Assembly: GCA_947500845.1 (NCBI GenBank)
Contig: CANMTP010000016.1
Location: 28,368 to 92,367, forward strand
DNA: 64,000 nucleotides
From: an uncultured Aquimarina sp.
GTDB taxonomy: Bacteria; Bacteroidota; Bacteroidia; Flavobacteriales; Flavobacteriaceae
Direction of reading: 5' to 3'
The position numbers were made by a program, and so were the translations under genes. Below, piece after piece: positions 25,367 to 35,583 of the stretch; position 1 is the first letter of the stretch, and every line of letters starts with the position of its first letter. A model generated the notes under the pieces. The model saw only the letters and a program-made list of their open reading frames with translations, was not told the origin of the DNA and did not search any database.

Positions 25367-25732
25367 ATGGTTATCTGGTTCGAAATTCCTGTTACAGATA
25401 TGAGTAGGGCAAGAGCTTTTTATGAAAATGTCTTTGATATTGAGATTGATTTGCAAAAAATGGATGGCCTTGAAATGGGATGGTTTCCTAATAAAAATCA
25501 GATAGGTATGGCTACTGGAACATTAATACGAGCAGGAGAACATTATAAACCATGCAATGATTGGGTTTTGGTATATTTTTCATGTGAAGACGTAGCGAAC
25601 GAAATTAATAGAGTAGAAGTAGCGGGAGGAAAGGTCATTTCAGATAAAAAACAAATATCAGAAAATCATGGCTTTATGGCTATTTTTATCGATTCTGAAG
25701 GCAATAAAATCGCATTACATTCTGAGAGATAA
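25367..25732 (+). CDS. VOC (glyoxalase/bleomycin-resistance) superfamily protein
   Basis: 121 aa, a single unit of two beta-alpha-beta-beta-beta modules: WFEIPVTDMSRARAFYENVFDI at the N-terminus and VYFSCEDVANEINRVEVAGGKVI with FMAIFIDSEGNKIALHS at the C-terminus. It is a cytoplasmic lyase or dioxygenase-like protein of unknown substrate. It resembles the small glyoxalase-like proteins common in flavobacteria. The metal-ligand set typical of glyoxalase I is incomplete. It follows the TrmH gene by 34 bases. Confidence 0.85.
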   Translation: MVIWFEIPVTDMSRARAFYENVFDIEIDLQKMDGLEMGWFPNKNQIGMATGTLIRAGEHYKPCNDWVLVYFSCEDVANEINRVEVAGGKVISDKKQISENHGFMAIFIDSEGNKIALHSER

Positions 25733-25737
25733 GAGCG

Positions 25738-26505
25738 CTACTTTCTGTCTAATACCTTGTATTCCTCATAACATTCACTTATGGCATCCAATATTTGAAG
25801 ATCGTTGGCAAATTTTATAAAATCGACTGAGTAATTGCAATTTCTAAGAATTTCATCAATATCTAAACGTTCTACTTGCAAAAGGGCCATTAAAGTTTCA
25901 CGATCAAATTTATTTTCGAGTAAATTCCTAATTTGATCATCTTTCTTCATTTTCCGCAGTTTTCTAAGTTCTTTAGACCGTTTGCTAAAAATATTATATA
26001 AAAAATCTGCAGGGTTAAAAATAGCACCCAGTACTTTGTTAACAGCTCCTGGTTGTCTACTGCCACCTTCATACCCTGAGTTTAGTCCTGAAATACTGTA
26101 TCTATAGTTATTGTATACCGGAATTCTCTTGGCATCAATTTCTAGATATCCGGTTAATTGTATATCAGCGACTATTACTTCTTCCAAAGCAATCCCTAGC
26201 TCGGTCATTTTAATTTTCACGTCACCAAACTTGATCCAGTCGTTGGTAACTCGTACTCTAATTGGTTTGTAACCAATATATGAAAAGTATAGCGTATCAT
26301 TTACCTGTGCCTTAATAGTAAAATCACCTTCACCATTAGTAATGGTACCAATCACTTGAGAAAGGTTAACGATATTAACATTTTCAAGCTTTTGGTCGTT
26401 AGCGGCGTTGAGCACTTTTCCAGAAACTGTCTCGGTATTGTTTTCCTGTGCAAATGCAGTTGCACTTTTTGCAAGTACTAGTATGTAAAATAGTATTCTC
26501 TTCAT
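25738..26505 (-). CDS. Secreted protein with a carboxypeptidase-regulatory-like domain
   Basis: 255 aa from the ATG at 26505, which begins the signal peptide (MKRILFYILVLAKSATAFAQ); the longer frame to 26556 adds 17 residues before it and is unlikely. Residues 25-110 form the CarboxypepD_reg fold (VSGKVLNAANDQKLENVNIVN, GDFTIKAQVNDTLYFSYIGYKPI) found at the N-terminus of many TonB receptors. The C-terminal half is basic and helical, with no barrel. It is probably periplasmic or outer-membrane-associated; role unknown. Confidence 0.82.
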   Translation of the reverse strand: MKRILFYILVLAKSATAFAQENNTETVSGKVLNAANDQKLENVNIVNLSQVIGTITNGEGDFTIKAQVNDTLYFSYIGYKPIRVRVTNDWIKFGDVKIKMTELGIALEEVIVADIQLTGYLEIDAKRIPVYNNYRYSISGLNSGYEGGSRQPGAVNKVLGAIFNPADFLYNIFSKRSKELRKLRKMKKDDQIRNLLENKFDRETLMALLQVERLDIDEILRNCNYSVDFIKFANDLQILDAISECYEEYKVLDRK

Positions 26506-26586
26506 ATAATAGTATGACGTTCTATATATATTAAGATAACATAAAAATCGCGCCAAAAATCATATTACTATGTTAATGTATATAAT

Positions 26587-28353
26587 TTATCTTCGATCGC
26601 TACGTTTTCTACGATCTCTTCTTCGGTTACCACCCTCTCGGCTACTCTCATTAGAATCGAAACGCTTTTTTCCTTTAGGTTTAAACCCTTCGCTTCTTCG
26701 TTTTCCTTTAAAACCACCGTCACTGGTATCACGGCGACGTTTACCACCTCTACGATTTCCAGAACCTTTAGAAACTTCAACATTTACTTTACGGCCTTCC
26801 ATCTTAAAGTCTTCAAAAACAGCAAGTACTCGTTCTTGATACTCTGCACTGGTATTGAAAAAAGAAAAACTTTCTTTTACGTCGACGCGACTTAAAGAAT
26901 CACTTCCAAGTTCTAATACTTCTTTTAAGAAGTCCTTTAAGGTCATCCAGTCAAATCCGTCTTTTTCACCAACATTGATAAAATATCGTGTGCTTCCATC
27001 ACCTCCAGAATCTCTCGCGCTATCTCCTCCTATAACATTAAGGTCTCTTGCATTTTTATAATAATTGTGGAAACGTGAAAATTCAACAGAAAAAAACTTT
27101 TTAATTAACTCTTCTTTGGAGAAGTCTTCTAAAACTTCATTAATAGAAGGAAGATAACTATCGATCTCATGGTTTATTTCTGCTTTTGCAATGTCACTTG
27201 CCAAATGAAACAATTGTACCTGGCATATCTCTTCTCCATTCGGAATTTCTTTCTTTTCGAAATTCTTTTTGATAATTCGCTCAACAGATTTTATTTTTCT
27301 TACCTCACTTTTTGAAACGATTACCATCGACACACCACTTTTTCCAGCACGTCCTGTTCTTCCGCTACGGTGCGTATAGGTTTCTATTTCATCAGGTAAT
27401 TGATAATTGATGACGTGAGTAACATCATCTACATCTATTCCTCTTGCTGCCACATCAGTCGCTACCAACATTTGTATTTGTCGATTTCTGAAGCTCTTCA
27501 TAACCAGATCACGCTGATTTTGACTTAGATCTCCATGCAATGCTGCGGCATTATATCCATCTCCTATGAGATTTTCTGCTACTTTTTGAGTATCTCGTTT
27601 AGTACGACAAAAGATAACCGAAAAGATGTCCGGATTGGCATCTGCAAGCCGTTTTAAGGCAGCATAGCGATCTCGGGAATTAACCACATAATATTCATGA
27701 GAAACGTTTTTAGAACCTGTATTCTTATGACCTACAGTAATTTCTACCGGGTCGTGCATAAAACGTTTGGCAATGGTCGATACTTCTTTGGGCATAGTAG
27801 CCGAAAACAACCAGGTGCTTTTTTCATCCGGAGTGTTAGATAAAATAGCTTTGATGTCTTCATAAAATCCCATATTGAGCATCTCATCTGCTTCATCTAA
27901 TATGCAGTAATCAATATTTGAAATATCAACCATTTTACGATTGATCATATCCTGCATGCGCCCAGGAGTTGCTACTACAATTTGAGCACCTCGTTTTATT
28001 TGTTTGGCCTGATCAGTAATACTTGCTCCTCCGTAAATAGCTACAGTATTAAGTCCAGGGATAAATTTTGAGTAATTCTTAAGCTCGTTGGTAATTTGTA
28101 AGCAAAGCTCACGAGTGGGAGACAGGATTAGCCCTTGGGTAATTTTGCTGCTGCTATCTATTTTCTCGATTAAAGGAAAACCAAAAGCGGCGGTCTTTCC
28201 TGTTCCTGTTTGAGCCAACGCTACAATATCTGTATCCTTTTCAAGCAAGATAGGGATTGCCTTTTCCTGTACTTCACTAGGGGTTTCAAATCCCATATCA
28301 TTCACCGCCTTAATAATGGCTTCGCCCAGTCCTAACTCTTCAAATTTGTTCAT
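26587..28353 (-). CDS. DEAD-box ATP-dependent RNA helicase, DeaD/CsdA-like
   Basis: 588 aa. ATPase core motifs in order: AQTGTGKT, PTRELCLQ, GGAS, TPGRMQD, DEADEMLNMGF, SAT, then RTKRDTQ, HGDLSQNQRD, TDVAARGIDVDDV and HRSGRTGRAG. A DbpA-type RNA-binding domain lies at about 465-535 (FINVGEKDGFDWMTLKDFLKEVLEL), and the tail is rich in Arg, Gly and Lys. It unwinds RNA in ribosome assembly and at low temperature. A good minus-strand promoter (TACCTTTG with TTG upstream) lies directly before it. Confidence 0.95.
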   Translation of the reverse strand: MNKFEELGLGEAIIKAVNDMGFETPSEVQEKAIPILLEKDTDIVALAQTGTGKTAAFGFPLIEKIDSSSKITQGLILSPTRELCLQITNELKNYSKFIPGLNTVAIYGGASITDQAKQIKRGAQIVVATPGRMQDMINRKMVDISNIDYCILDEADEMLNMGFYEDIKAILSNTPDEKSTWLFSATMPKEVSTIAKRFMHDPVEITVGHKNTGSKNVSHEYYVVNSRDRYAALKRLADANPDIFSVIFCRTKRDTQKVAENLIGDGYNAAALHGDLSQNQRDLVMKSFRNRQIQMLVATDVAARGIDVDDVTHVINYQLPDEIETYTHRSGRTGRAGKSGVSMVIVSKSEVRKIKSVERIIKKNFEKKEIPNGEEICQVQLFHLASDIAKAEINHEIDSYLPSINEVLEDFSKEELIKKFFSVEFSRFHNYYKNARDLNVIGGDSARDSGGDGSTRYFINVGEKDGFDWMTLKDFLKEVLELGSDSLSRVDVKESFSFFNTSAEYQERVLAVFEDFKMEGRKVNVEVSKGSGNRRGGKRRRDTSDGGFKGKRRSEGFKPKGKKRFDSNESSREGGNRRRDRRKRSDRR

Positions 28354-28370
28354 ATAGTAAAAATAAGCCG

Positions 28371-28402
28371 CAAAGGTACGGTTTATTATTTGTCTACAAC
28401 AA
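28371..28402 (-). promoter_or_regulatory. Promoter of the DEAD-box helicase gene
   Basis: On the minus strand, TACCTTTG (28371-28378) matches the -7 consensus, and TTG elements lie 18 and 21 bases upstream. The predicted start point is about 10-12 bases before the ATG, so the leader is very short. Confidence 0.6.
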
Positions 28403-28449
28403 TAACGAGATACTTATTATGGTGTTGCAGTATAAGGTTTTAAATTAAG

Positions 28450-28525
28450 GATTATGAATTATGAATTTTGAATGCGAGGTTTATTCTTATTTATCTAATT
28501 ACCGTCAACTATCAACTATCAACTA
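28450..28525. repeat. Two heptamer tandem repeats
   Basis: ATTATGA, ATTATGA and ATTTTGA run from about 28450, and TCAACTA is repeated three times at 28505-28525. Both lie in the gap between the helicase and the glutaminyl cyclase gene. Confidence 0.65.
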
Positions 28526-29572
28526 TTTAACAATTTCAATTTCAAAAAGTTTGTCCCAATTTTTTCCGGTAACAAATAATTGATTTGTGTTGGCTTTGTA
28601 GGCGATACCATTCAGGACATCTAAATCCGAATGTTGAGACACTTTTTTTCGTAATCCAGAAAGATCGATTACAGCTTCAAGAGCACCATTTTCTGGATTA
28701 ATAACTGCAATACCATCTTTTTGCCAGGTATTTGCATAGATCTTACCATTGATCCACTCTAATTCATTGAATTTAGATTTAACACCCTTGTTTGTAGTTA
28801 CTTCTATATAATCTTTCTCAGCAAGAGTTTTAGAATCGAGAAGCCATATTTTTTGCGTACCATCACTCTTGTAAATAATGTCGCCATCGTTACATAATCC
28901 CCAACCTTCTTTACTTTTGTTGTAGTTAAAAGTGCCTGTTTTGTCCAAAGTTTTTAAATCATAAATAAAACCTTCTTTGGAGCGCCAGGTCAATTGAATT
29001 ATTCTATTATCTAGAATAGTAATACCTTCTGCAAAAAACTGTTTTGGTACTTCTTTTTTCAGAAGCACCTCTCCGGTTGTATAATTTACTTTTCTTAAGG
29101 AAGACTCACCATTTTTTCCTGTGCTTTCATATAGAGTATCACCAAAAAATTCTAACCCCTGGGTAAAAGCCTTTTTATCATGAGGATATTCTGCGATGAT
29201 TTTATAAGAGTATAATTTGGGTGAGGCATTGTTAAGAAAAACTATCTTTTTGGTTATTGTATCTATGTTTCCGTTATAAAATACTTGAGCTTTGAGGATA
29301 TGATTCCCTAATTTTTCATCATCTATTTTTTCTTCATAAGTAAAATCACGATTGGCAGTAATTCTTTTATTATTCAACAAGTATGTAACAGAATCAATTT
29401 CTATATTTTTATCATTCCTAATAGAAGCTTTTATAGTTTCCCCCAGTTTAAATATTGCCTGATTGTTATCTGTAACAATGCTAAAGTAACTTTTTTTCTT
29501 ATTTTGATTACTCCCACAAGAAAAAAAGAGTATGCTTAAGGTTATGATGCCGAAGAGATTACGAATGTTCAT
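28523..29572 (-). CDS. Glutaminyl-peptide cyclotransferase (glutamine cyclotransferase) lipoprotein
   Basis: 349 aa. Lipobox FFSC (about Cys19), an Ig-like beta domain at 30-112, then the five-bladed beta-propeller of the plant/bacterial-type glutamine cyclotransferase: FTQGLEFFGDTLYESTGKNGESSLRKVN, FAEGITILDNRIIQLTWRSKEG, GWGLCNDGDIIYKSDGT, FNELEWINGKIYANTW and LDVLNGIAYKANTNQLFVTGK. It converts N-terminal Gln of exported proteins to pyroglutamate. That would suit the many Bacteroidota envelope proteins with Gln after signal cleavage, but this link is inference. Confidence 0.92.
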   Translation of the reverse strand: MNIRNLFGIITLSILFFSCGSNQNKKKSYFSIVTDNNQAIFKLGETIKASIRNDKNIEIDSVTYLLNNKRITANRDFTYEEKIDDEKLGNHILKAQVFYNGNIDTITKKIVFLNNASPKLYSYKIIAEYPHDKKAFTQGLEFFGDTLYESTGKNGESSLRKVNYTTGEVLLKKEVPKQFFAEGITILDNRIIQLTWRSKEGFIYDLKTLDKTGTFNYNKSKEGWGLCNDGDIIYKSDGTQKIWLLDSKTLAEKDYIEVTTNKGVKSKFNELEWINGKIYANTWQKDGIAVINPENGALEAVIDLSGLRKKVSQHSDLDVLNGIAYKANTNQLFVTGKNWDKLFEIEIVK

Positions 29573-29627
29573 TTTAATAATTAAAATTTAGAGCAAGATA
29601 TTTATTTTAATTGGGTTTGAAAAATGA

Positions 29628-29657
29628 TTGTAATATTAACTAAAGGTTGTATCTTTG
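29628..29657 (+). promoter_or_regulatory. Promoter of the SRP RNA gene
   Basis: TTG (29628-29630), a 19-base spacer, and TATCTTTG (29650-29657) give a textbook Bacteroidota promoter that would start at about 29661-29663, the RNA 5' end. Confidence 0.75.
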
Positions 29658-29660
29658 CAC

Positions 29661-29760
29661 CCGGCAAGTCCTACACAACCAGCTCCTGTTGAATCCTCCA
29701 GGGCGGGAACGCAGCAAAGGTAAATGGTCGTAGCGGTGTGATGTAGGTAGCTTGCCTTTT
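29661..29760 (+). ncRNA. ffs: Signal recognition particle RNA, small bacterial (4.5S) type
   Basis: About 100 bases with a closing stem GGCAAG (29663-29668)/CTTGCC (29751-29756) and a T-run. The apical SRP domain is recognisable: CAGGGCGGGAACGCAGCAA with the GGAA-type tetraloop region and the asymmetric internal loop bases, followed by the complementary descending arm ending GTGATGTAGGTAG. It binds Ffh and targets nascent membrane proteins. The strand is fixed by the promoter and the 3' T-run. Confidence 0.93.
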
Positions 29761-29846
29761 TTTGTGCCCACTAGTTAGCAAAGATTATTTTTGATTTCTT
29801 CATAATAATTCGATAATCTTTACTCGTGATTCGCAAATCATAATTG

Positions 29847-29854
29847 TATATTTG
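29847..29854 (+). promoter_or_regulatory. Candidate -7 box giving a leaderless SDR transcript
   Basis: TATATTTG lies only 5 bases before the SDR start codon, so transcription would begin at or within a base or two of the ATG. This implies a leaderless mRNA. Confidence 0.5.
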
Positions 29855-29859
29855 CGCCC

Positions 29860-30684
29860 ATGAACAAAGATCAAAAATCTACGGTTGTTTTAATAACAGG
29901 TGGTTCTTCGGGAATAGGTAAATCAATAGGAACGTTTCTTAAAGATAAAGGATATATAGTTTACGGGACAAGTCGTAACCCCGAAAAATTTAAAAGCTTT
30001 GAACCATTTGCGTTGTTACAACTAGATGTTGCAGATGTTTATAGTATAGAAACTGCAGTTCGTCATATCAAACAAAAACATGGGCGATTAGATATATTGA
30101 TTAATAATGCAGGTGCAGGGATTATGGGAGCGGTAGAAGAAGTACCCCATGCAGAGATATTAAAAAACTTTACAACTAATTATTTTGGGCCTATACATGT
30201 TACCAAGGCCGTTTTACCTTTGATGCGTAAACAAGGTCATGGTTTGATCATTAATATAACCTCAATAGCTGGCTACATGGGATTGCCTTATAGGGGTATT
30301 TATAGTGCCTCTAAGGCAGCTCTTGAAGTGACAACTGAAGCTTGGCGTATGGAATTAAAGGGTTTTAATATTAAGATGGCTAATGTTGCGCCTGGAGATT
30401 TTGCTACCAATATTGCAGCAGGTCGATATCATGCCCCGGTTAGAGAAGGGTCTCCTTATGAAAAATCATATGGCAACACACTAGAACTAATAAATGAGCA
30501 CGTAGATGAAGGAAGTGATCCTCAAGAAATGGCAAAAGCAGTGTATAGGATTATCAACACTAAGAATCCGAAAATACATTATAAAGTAGGGGCTTTTATG
30601 CAAAAGTTTTCTATTGTGCTAAAACGTATTTTACCAGATAAAACTTACGAGAAATTATTAATGAATCACTATAAAATTAAATAA
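29860..30684 (+). CDS. SDR family NAD(P)-dependent oxidoreductase
   Basis: 274 aa classical short-chain dehydrogenase/reductase. Cofactor motif TGGSSGIG (13-20), NNAG (82-85), and catalytic Ser135, Tyr148 and Lys152 (YSASK). A substrate-loop region and a basic C-terminus follow. The substrate is unknown; the sequence resembles retinol/steroid-dehydrogenase-like SDRs. It is followed after 11 bases by the aldolase gene, so the two form an operon. Confidence 0.92.
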   Translation: MNKDQKSTVVLITGGSSGIGKSIGTFLKDKGYIVYGTSRNPEKFKSFEPFALLQLDVADVYSIETAVRHIKQKHGRLDILINNAGAGIMGAVEEVPHAEILKNFTTNYFGPIHVTKAVLPLMRKQGHGLIINITSIAGYMGLPYRGIYSASKAALEVTTEAWRMELKGFNIKMANVAPGDFATNIAAGRYHAPVREGSPYEKSYGNTLELINEHVDEGSDPQEMAKAVYRIINTKNPKIHYKVGAFMQKFSIVLKRILPDKTYEKLLMNHYKIK

Positions 30685-30695
30685 ACACAACAACA

Positions 30696-31349
30696 ATGAA
30701 ATTTTTTATTGATACGGCAAATCTAGACCAAATTAAAGAAGCTCAGGACTTAGGTGTTCTAGATGGCGTTACTACAAATCCTTCTTTAATGGCAAAAGAG
30801 GGGATTACTGGGAAAGAGAATATTATTAATCATTATAAAAAAATATGTGATATTGTAACCGGGGATGTTAGCGCCGAGGTGATTGCTACCGACTACGAAG
30901 GAATTATCAAAGAAGGACAAGAGTTGGCAAAACTTCACGATCAGATTATTGTTAAAGTGCCCATGATTAAAGATGGTGTAAAAGCAATAAAATATTTTAG
31001 CGATCATGGGATCAAAACCAATTGTACATTAGTTTTTTCTGCGGGTCAAGCAATACTTGCTGCAAAAGCAGGAGCAACGTATGTATCCCCTTTTATAGGA
31101 AGGCTAGATGATATTTCTACCGATGGACTTAATTTGATTGCAGAGATTAGAATGATCTATGATAATTACGGATTTACAACGCAGATTTTGGCTGCCTCAG
31201 TGAGACATACAATGCATGTCATAGATTGTGCAAAAATTGGTGCTGACGTAATGACTGGACCTTTATCATCTATTGAAGGGTTGCTAAAACATCCATTAAC
31301 TGATATTGGACTTGCAAAATTCCTGGCAGATTATAAGAAAGGAAATTAA
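30696..31349 (+). CDS. Fructose-6-phosphate aldolase / transaldolase-like (FSA/TalC)
   Basis: 217 aa, the short single-domain transaldolase form. [36 protein letters not shown] is the family N-terminus, and the Schiff-base Lys is K87 in [37 protein letters not shown] and the C-terminal [15 protein letters not shown] also match. It either transfers dihydroxyacetone units in the pentose phosphate pathway or cleaves fructose 6-phosphate; sequence reading alone does not separate these. It is probably co-transcribed with the SDR. Confidence 0.93.
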   Translation: MKFFIDTANLDQIKEAQDLGVLDGVTTNPSLMAKEGITGKENIINHYKKICDIVTGDVSAEVIATDYEGIIKEGQELAKLHDQIIVKVPMIKDGVKAIKYFSDHGIKTNCTLVFSAGQAILAAKAGATYVSPFIGRLDDISTDGLNLIAEIRMIYDNYGFTTQILAASVRHTMHVIDCAKIGADVMTGPLSSIEGLLKHPLTDIGLAKFLADYKKGN

Positions 31350-31378
31350 GATCTAAAAAAGCATATTAAACATATAAT

Positions 31379-31413
31379 AAAAGCTACTTTTTATTTATAG
31401 GGTAGCTTTTTTT
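31379..31413 (+). terminator. Terminator after the aldolase gene
   Basis: AAAAGCTAC and GTAGCTTTT arms followed by a T-run. The hairpin overlaps the stop codon of the convergent TlpA-like gene. Confidence 0.8.
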
Positions 31414-32889
31414 ATTTTGAAGACTTGCCAACCTTGAGTATTTCATGAGCTGCTTTTCTAATTTAGAAGAAAATAAATCTGCTTTAGCATTAATAATTTT
31501 TCCTTCTTGATCAACGAGAATTACTTTGTTGCGATTATAAATCACTAACTCTTCAGAAGAACATTTGGGATATTTAAATTCATACTCTTTGCCTAAATTA
31601 TAATGATGTCTTTTAATAGTTTTTAACCAGTTTTTTGTCTGTTCATCATCGGTATTGATGGCAATAAAATCGATTTCAGGATATAATGCACTTAGATACG
31701 AAGCCTTTTTATGAGATTTTATAAAGTGATCTTTCCTATCCATAGACCAAAAGTACAATGCTGTTATAGGTCTATTAAAAAGAGAAGTGAGTTCTATAAT
31801 TTCACCATTGGCTGTTATGAGTTTTTGTTCAGGTATTGGATGATTTGGTCTTAACCTGGAGATGGCTCTATTTAACTTTCTTAATTCTTTTTGAGATTTT
31901 TTATTAGAGCTTACACTTAGGTAATGATTGAGTACTTTGTTTGAGTCATGATCATTCTTGCTTTCCAGCAAAAAATTGGCTGTAACTCTTCTTAATAAGT
32001 TATTTTTGATGTATGGATTTTGTACTAGACTATCAACAAGATCTAATTTATAAACTGTGCTTCCAATTTCACCTTCATACTGTGAAAATTCGTTATTGTA
32101 ATCTCTAAGGGACGAATTTGTAAAATAATAATTCAAATACCTATTATAGGAATAAAGTCGTTTAAGCTCTTCATCGTTAAAATTGATATCTTTTCGATAG
32201 TCAAAAAAAGATTCAGGAAGATCTTTCGTAGAATCTAAACCGCCTATGCCATAACGACGATGAAAATATAATTCATGTCTTGTATAATAATCAAATATAA
32301 AACTGGCTTGTGTTATCTTTTTTGCCAAGGTGCTTAATTGATGCTTTTTTGTTAATTTTTCATAAGCCTTTAACTTTCGTTTGATTAGAGAATCTTGATT
32401 TCTCTTGAAATAAGATGGCGATAACTGAAGTTCAGTCCTTCTTAGTTTTTCGCGCTCTATTTCATTTTGTAAATACATGTCAATCAGGAAATTGTTTTTT
32501 CTTGCTCCATCACCGGTGAAAACAAGAGACTCATCAAATTCTAATGTATTAAGACGTAAAAGAATACTATCCCCTTTTTCGATAAGTACAATCTGGTTTT
32601 CTGGATTGTGTCTAAAAAAATAAATACCTTCTTCCAGATTCTCGATTTTGTGCAAAAATCTATTGTCTTTATCAAGTCGTATAGTATCGTTTGCACCGTT
32701 TCCCTTCGAAAGGATGACGTAGTTGGTGTTAGGATTTACAATTTCTCCGCCAAAATAAGTGTATTCTCTATTATTATCTTCAGGAGAGGTGCAGCTGCCA
32801 AAACAATAGCACAACAAAGAAATCTTTGTAAAATATGTAATCCAGGAACATCGCATTTTGGGTGTAGTAATTATCTGACTATGGTTCAA
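31384..32889 (-). CDS. TlpA-like lipoprotein with a thioredoxin fold lacking CXXC
   Basis: 501 aa. A lipobox-like CFGSC follows a hydrophobic stretch; the real start may be the ATG at 32856 rather than 32889. Residues 40-130 resemble the DUF4369-type N-terminal module of Bacteroidota TlpA proteins, and a long helical middle follows. The C-terminal 150 residues have the thioredoxin layout (ELTSLFNRPITALYFWSMDRKDHFIKSHKKASYLSALYPEIDFIAIN), but WSMDRK replaces WCxxC. It therefore cannot do thiol-disulfide exchange at that site and may bind or scaffold instead. Confidence 0.8.
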   Translation of the reverse strand: MNHSQIITTPKMRCSWITYFTKISLLCYCFGSCTSPEDNNREYTYFGGEIVNPNTNYVILSKGNGANDTIRLDKDNRFLHKIENLEEGIYFFRHNPENQIVLIEKGDSILLRLNTLEFDESLVFTGDGARKNNFLIDMYLQNEIEREKLRRTELQLSPSYFKRNQDSLIKRKLKAYEKLTKKHQLSTLAKKITQASFIFDYYTRHELYFHRRYGIGGLDSTKDLPESFFDYRKDINFNDEELKRLYSYNRYLNYYFTNSSLRDYNNEFSQYEGEIGSTVYKLDLVDSLVQNPYIKNNLLRRVTANFLLESKNDHDSNKVLNHYLSVSSNKKSQKELRKLNRAISRLRPNHPIPEQKLITANGEIIELTSLFNRPITALYFWSMDRKDHFIKSHKKASYLSALYPEIDFIAINTDDEQTKNWLKTIKRHHYNLGKEYEFKYPKCSSEELVIYNRNKVILVDQEGKIINAKADLFSSKLEKQLMKYSRLASLQNKKSYPINKK

Positions 32890-33036
32890 AAGTAAAGTGA
32901 AACGTCTTTTCCATTTGTTAACGATACGTTAATTCTTTAATTATTAGGATATTATTAGGATATGGAATTTTGTACTATACATTTGAGGCAACAGATAAGT
33001 TTTTGAATCAGTAAATGGATGATCGTATGATAATGA

Positions 33037-34746
<1,710 letters not shown>

Positions 34747-34898
34747 AGAGATATTACATTTAAAAGTAAGGTCGTTTTGTATAAAAAAGAATAGAAAATG
34801 TCACTTCTTAACATTTTAAATTTCTCTATTTGTTAGTGACTTAGAATTCATAGATTCTTTCGATTCTTATAGAATGAAGGCGATCCAGAAGAGCTTTT

Positions 34899-35498
34899 TT
34901 ATTTCATTAATCCTTCAAACTTTAAAAACATGTAGTCTTTAATAGTGGATTCGAGGGTTTCTTTACTTTGATTAAAAAAGGAATCATCTGTAATTAGTTG
35001 TAAGATGAAATATTGATCGAGTTTAAGAAGAAGATCTATAGATACCGGTTTAAATAAGTTATTTTTAATGCCATTAAGGTACATTTGTTTAAAATCATCT
35101 AATAATCTAAACAAAAAATCTTCAATAATTTTCCAGGCCTCTGGATAATGTTCTCGTAACTGCTTTAGATAAAATGCAGAAATATCTTTAGCTCCATCGG
35201 TTAGGATTGCAGCCAGAGTTTCATAATGATAGTTTAATTGTAAAATTTCAGCAGTAATTTCATTCTTATATGCATTTAGGCGATCAATTCTAACCTGAGT
35301 GATATATTCAAAAATCTCTTCTTTTGTTGTAAAATATTCATAAATAGTCGACTTGCTCTTATTCATCAATAGGGCCAGATCATCCATGGTTAGATTTCCA
35401 AGATCTTTGCGTTTAAGTTTTGGAAGTATGGCCTGTGTCCATTGTTCAACTTTTTTATCCTTGCTTTTTCTTTTCCTTGTGATAGATTTTCTCCCCAT
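34899..35498 (-). CDS. TetR family transcriptional regulator
   Basis: 199 aa. After a very basic N-terminus (GRKSITRKRKSKDKK), the helix-turn-helix reads LGNLTMDDLALLMNKSKSTIYEYFTTKEEIFEYI (about 33-66). The ligand-binding helices show no family-specific motif. It is divergent from the desaturase-GMC operon with 85 bases between starts. A strong inverted repeat there (35516-35547) is the likely operator, so it probably represses that operon until a lipid-like ligand binds. Confidence 0.9.
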   Translation of the reverse strand: MGRKSITRKRKSKDKKVEQWTQAILPKLKRKDLGNLTMDDLALLMNKSKSTIYEYFTTKEEIFEYITQVRIDRLNAYKNEITAEILQLNYHYETLAAILTDGAKDISAFYLKQLREHYPEAWKIIEDFLFRLLDDFKQMYLNGIKNNLFKPVSIDLLLKLDQYFILQLITDDSFFNQSKETLESTIKDYMFLKFEGLMK

Positions 35499-35515
35499 AA
35501 TTGATTAATTCATAA

Positions 35516-35547
35516 AATCGAACTATATTTACAATAATAGTTTGATT
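35516..35547. promoter_or_regulatory. Candidate TetR operator between the regulator and the desaturase operon
   Basis: AATCGAACTAT (35516-35526) and ATAGTTTGATT (35537-35547) are inverted with 10 of 11 matching positions and a 10-base centre. The centre overlaps a TATATTTA element resembling a -7 box, so binding would block the operon promoter. Confidence 0.6.
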
Positions 35548-35583
35548 TCAACATCTTTTTTTTCAAACTTAATAATTTACCGA

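Noticed and set aside
26570..26839. Arg-rich 89-codon frame opposite the helicase tail
   Set aside because: It is the antisense shadow of the Arg/Gly/Lys-rich tail of the DEAD-box helicase.
28523..29572. Phage or plant-derived gene because glutamine cyclotransferase resembles plant enzymes
   Set aside because: This family is widespread in Bacteroidota, and composition and context look native.
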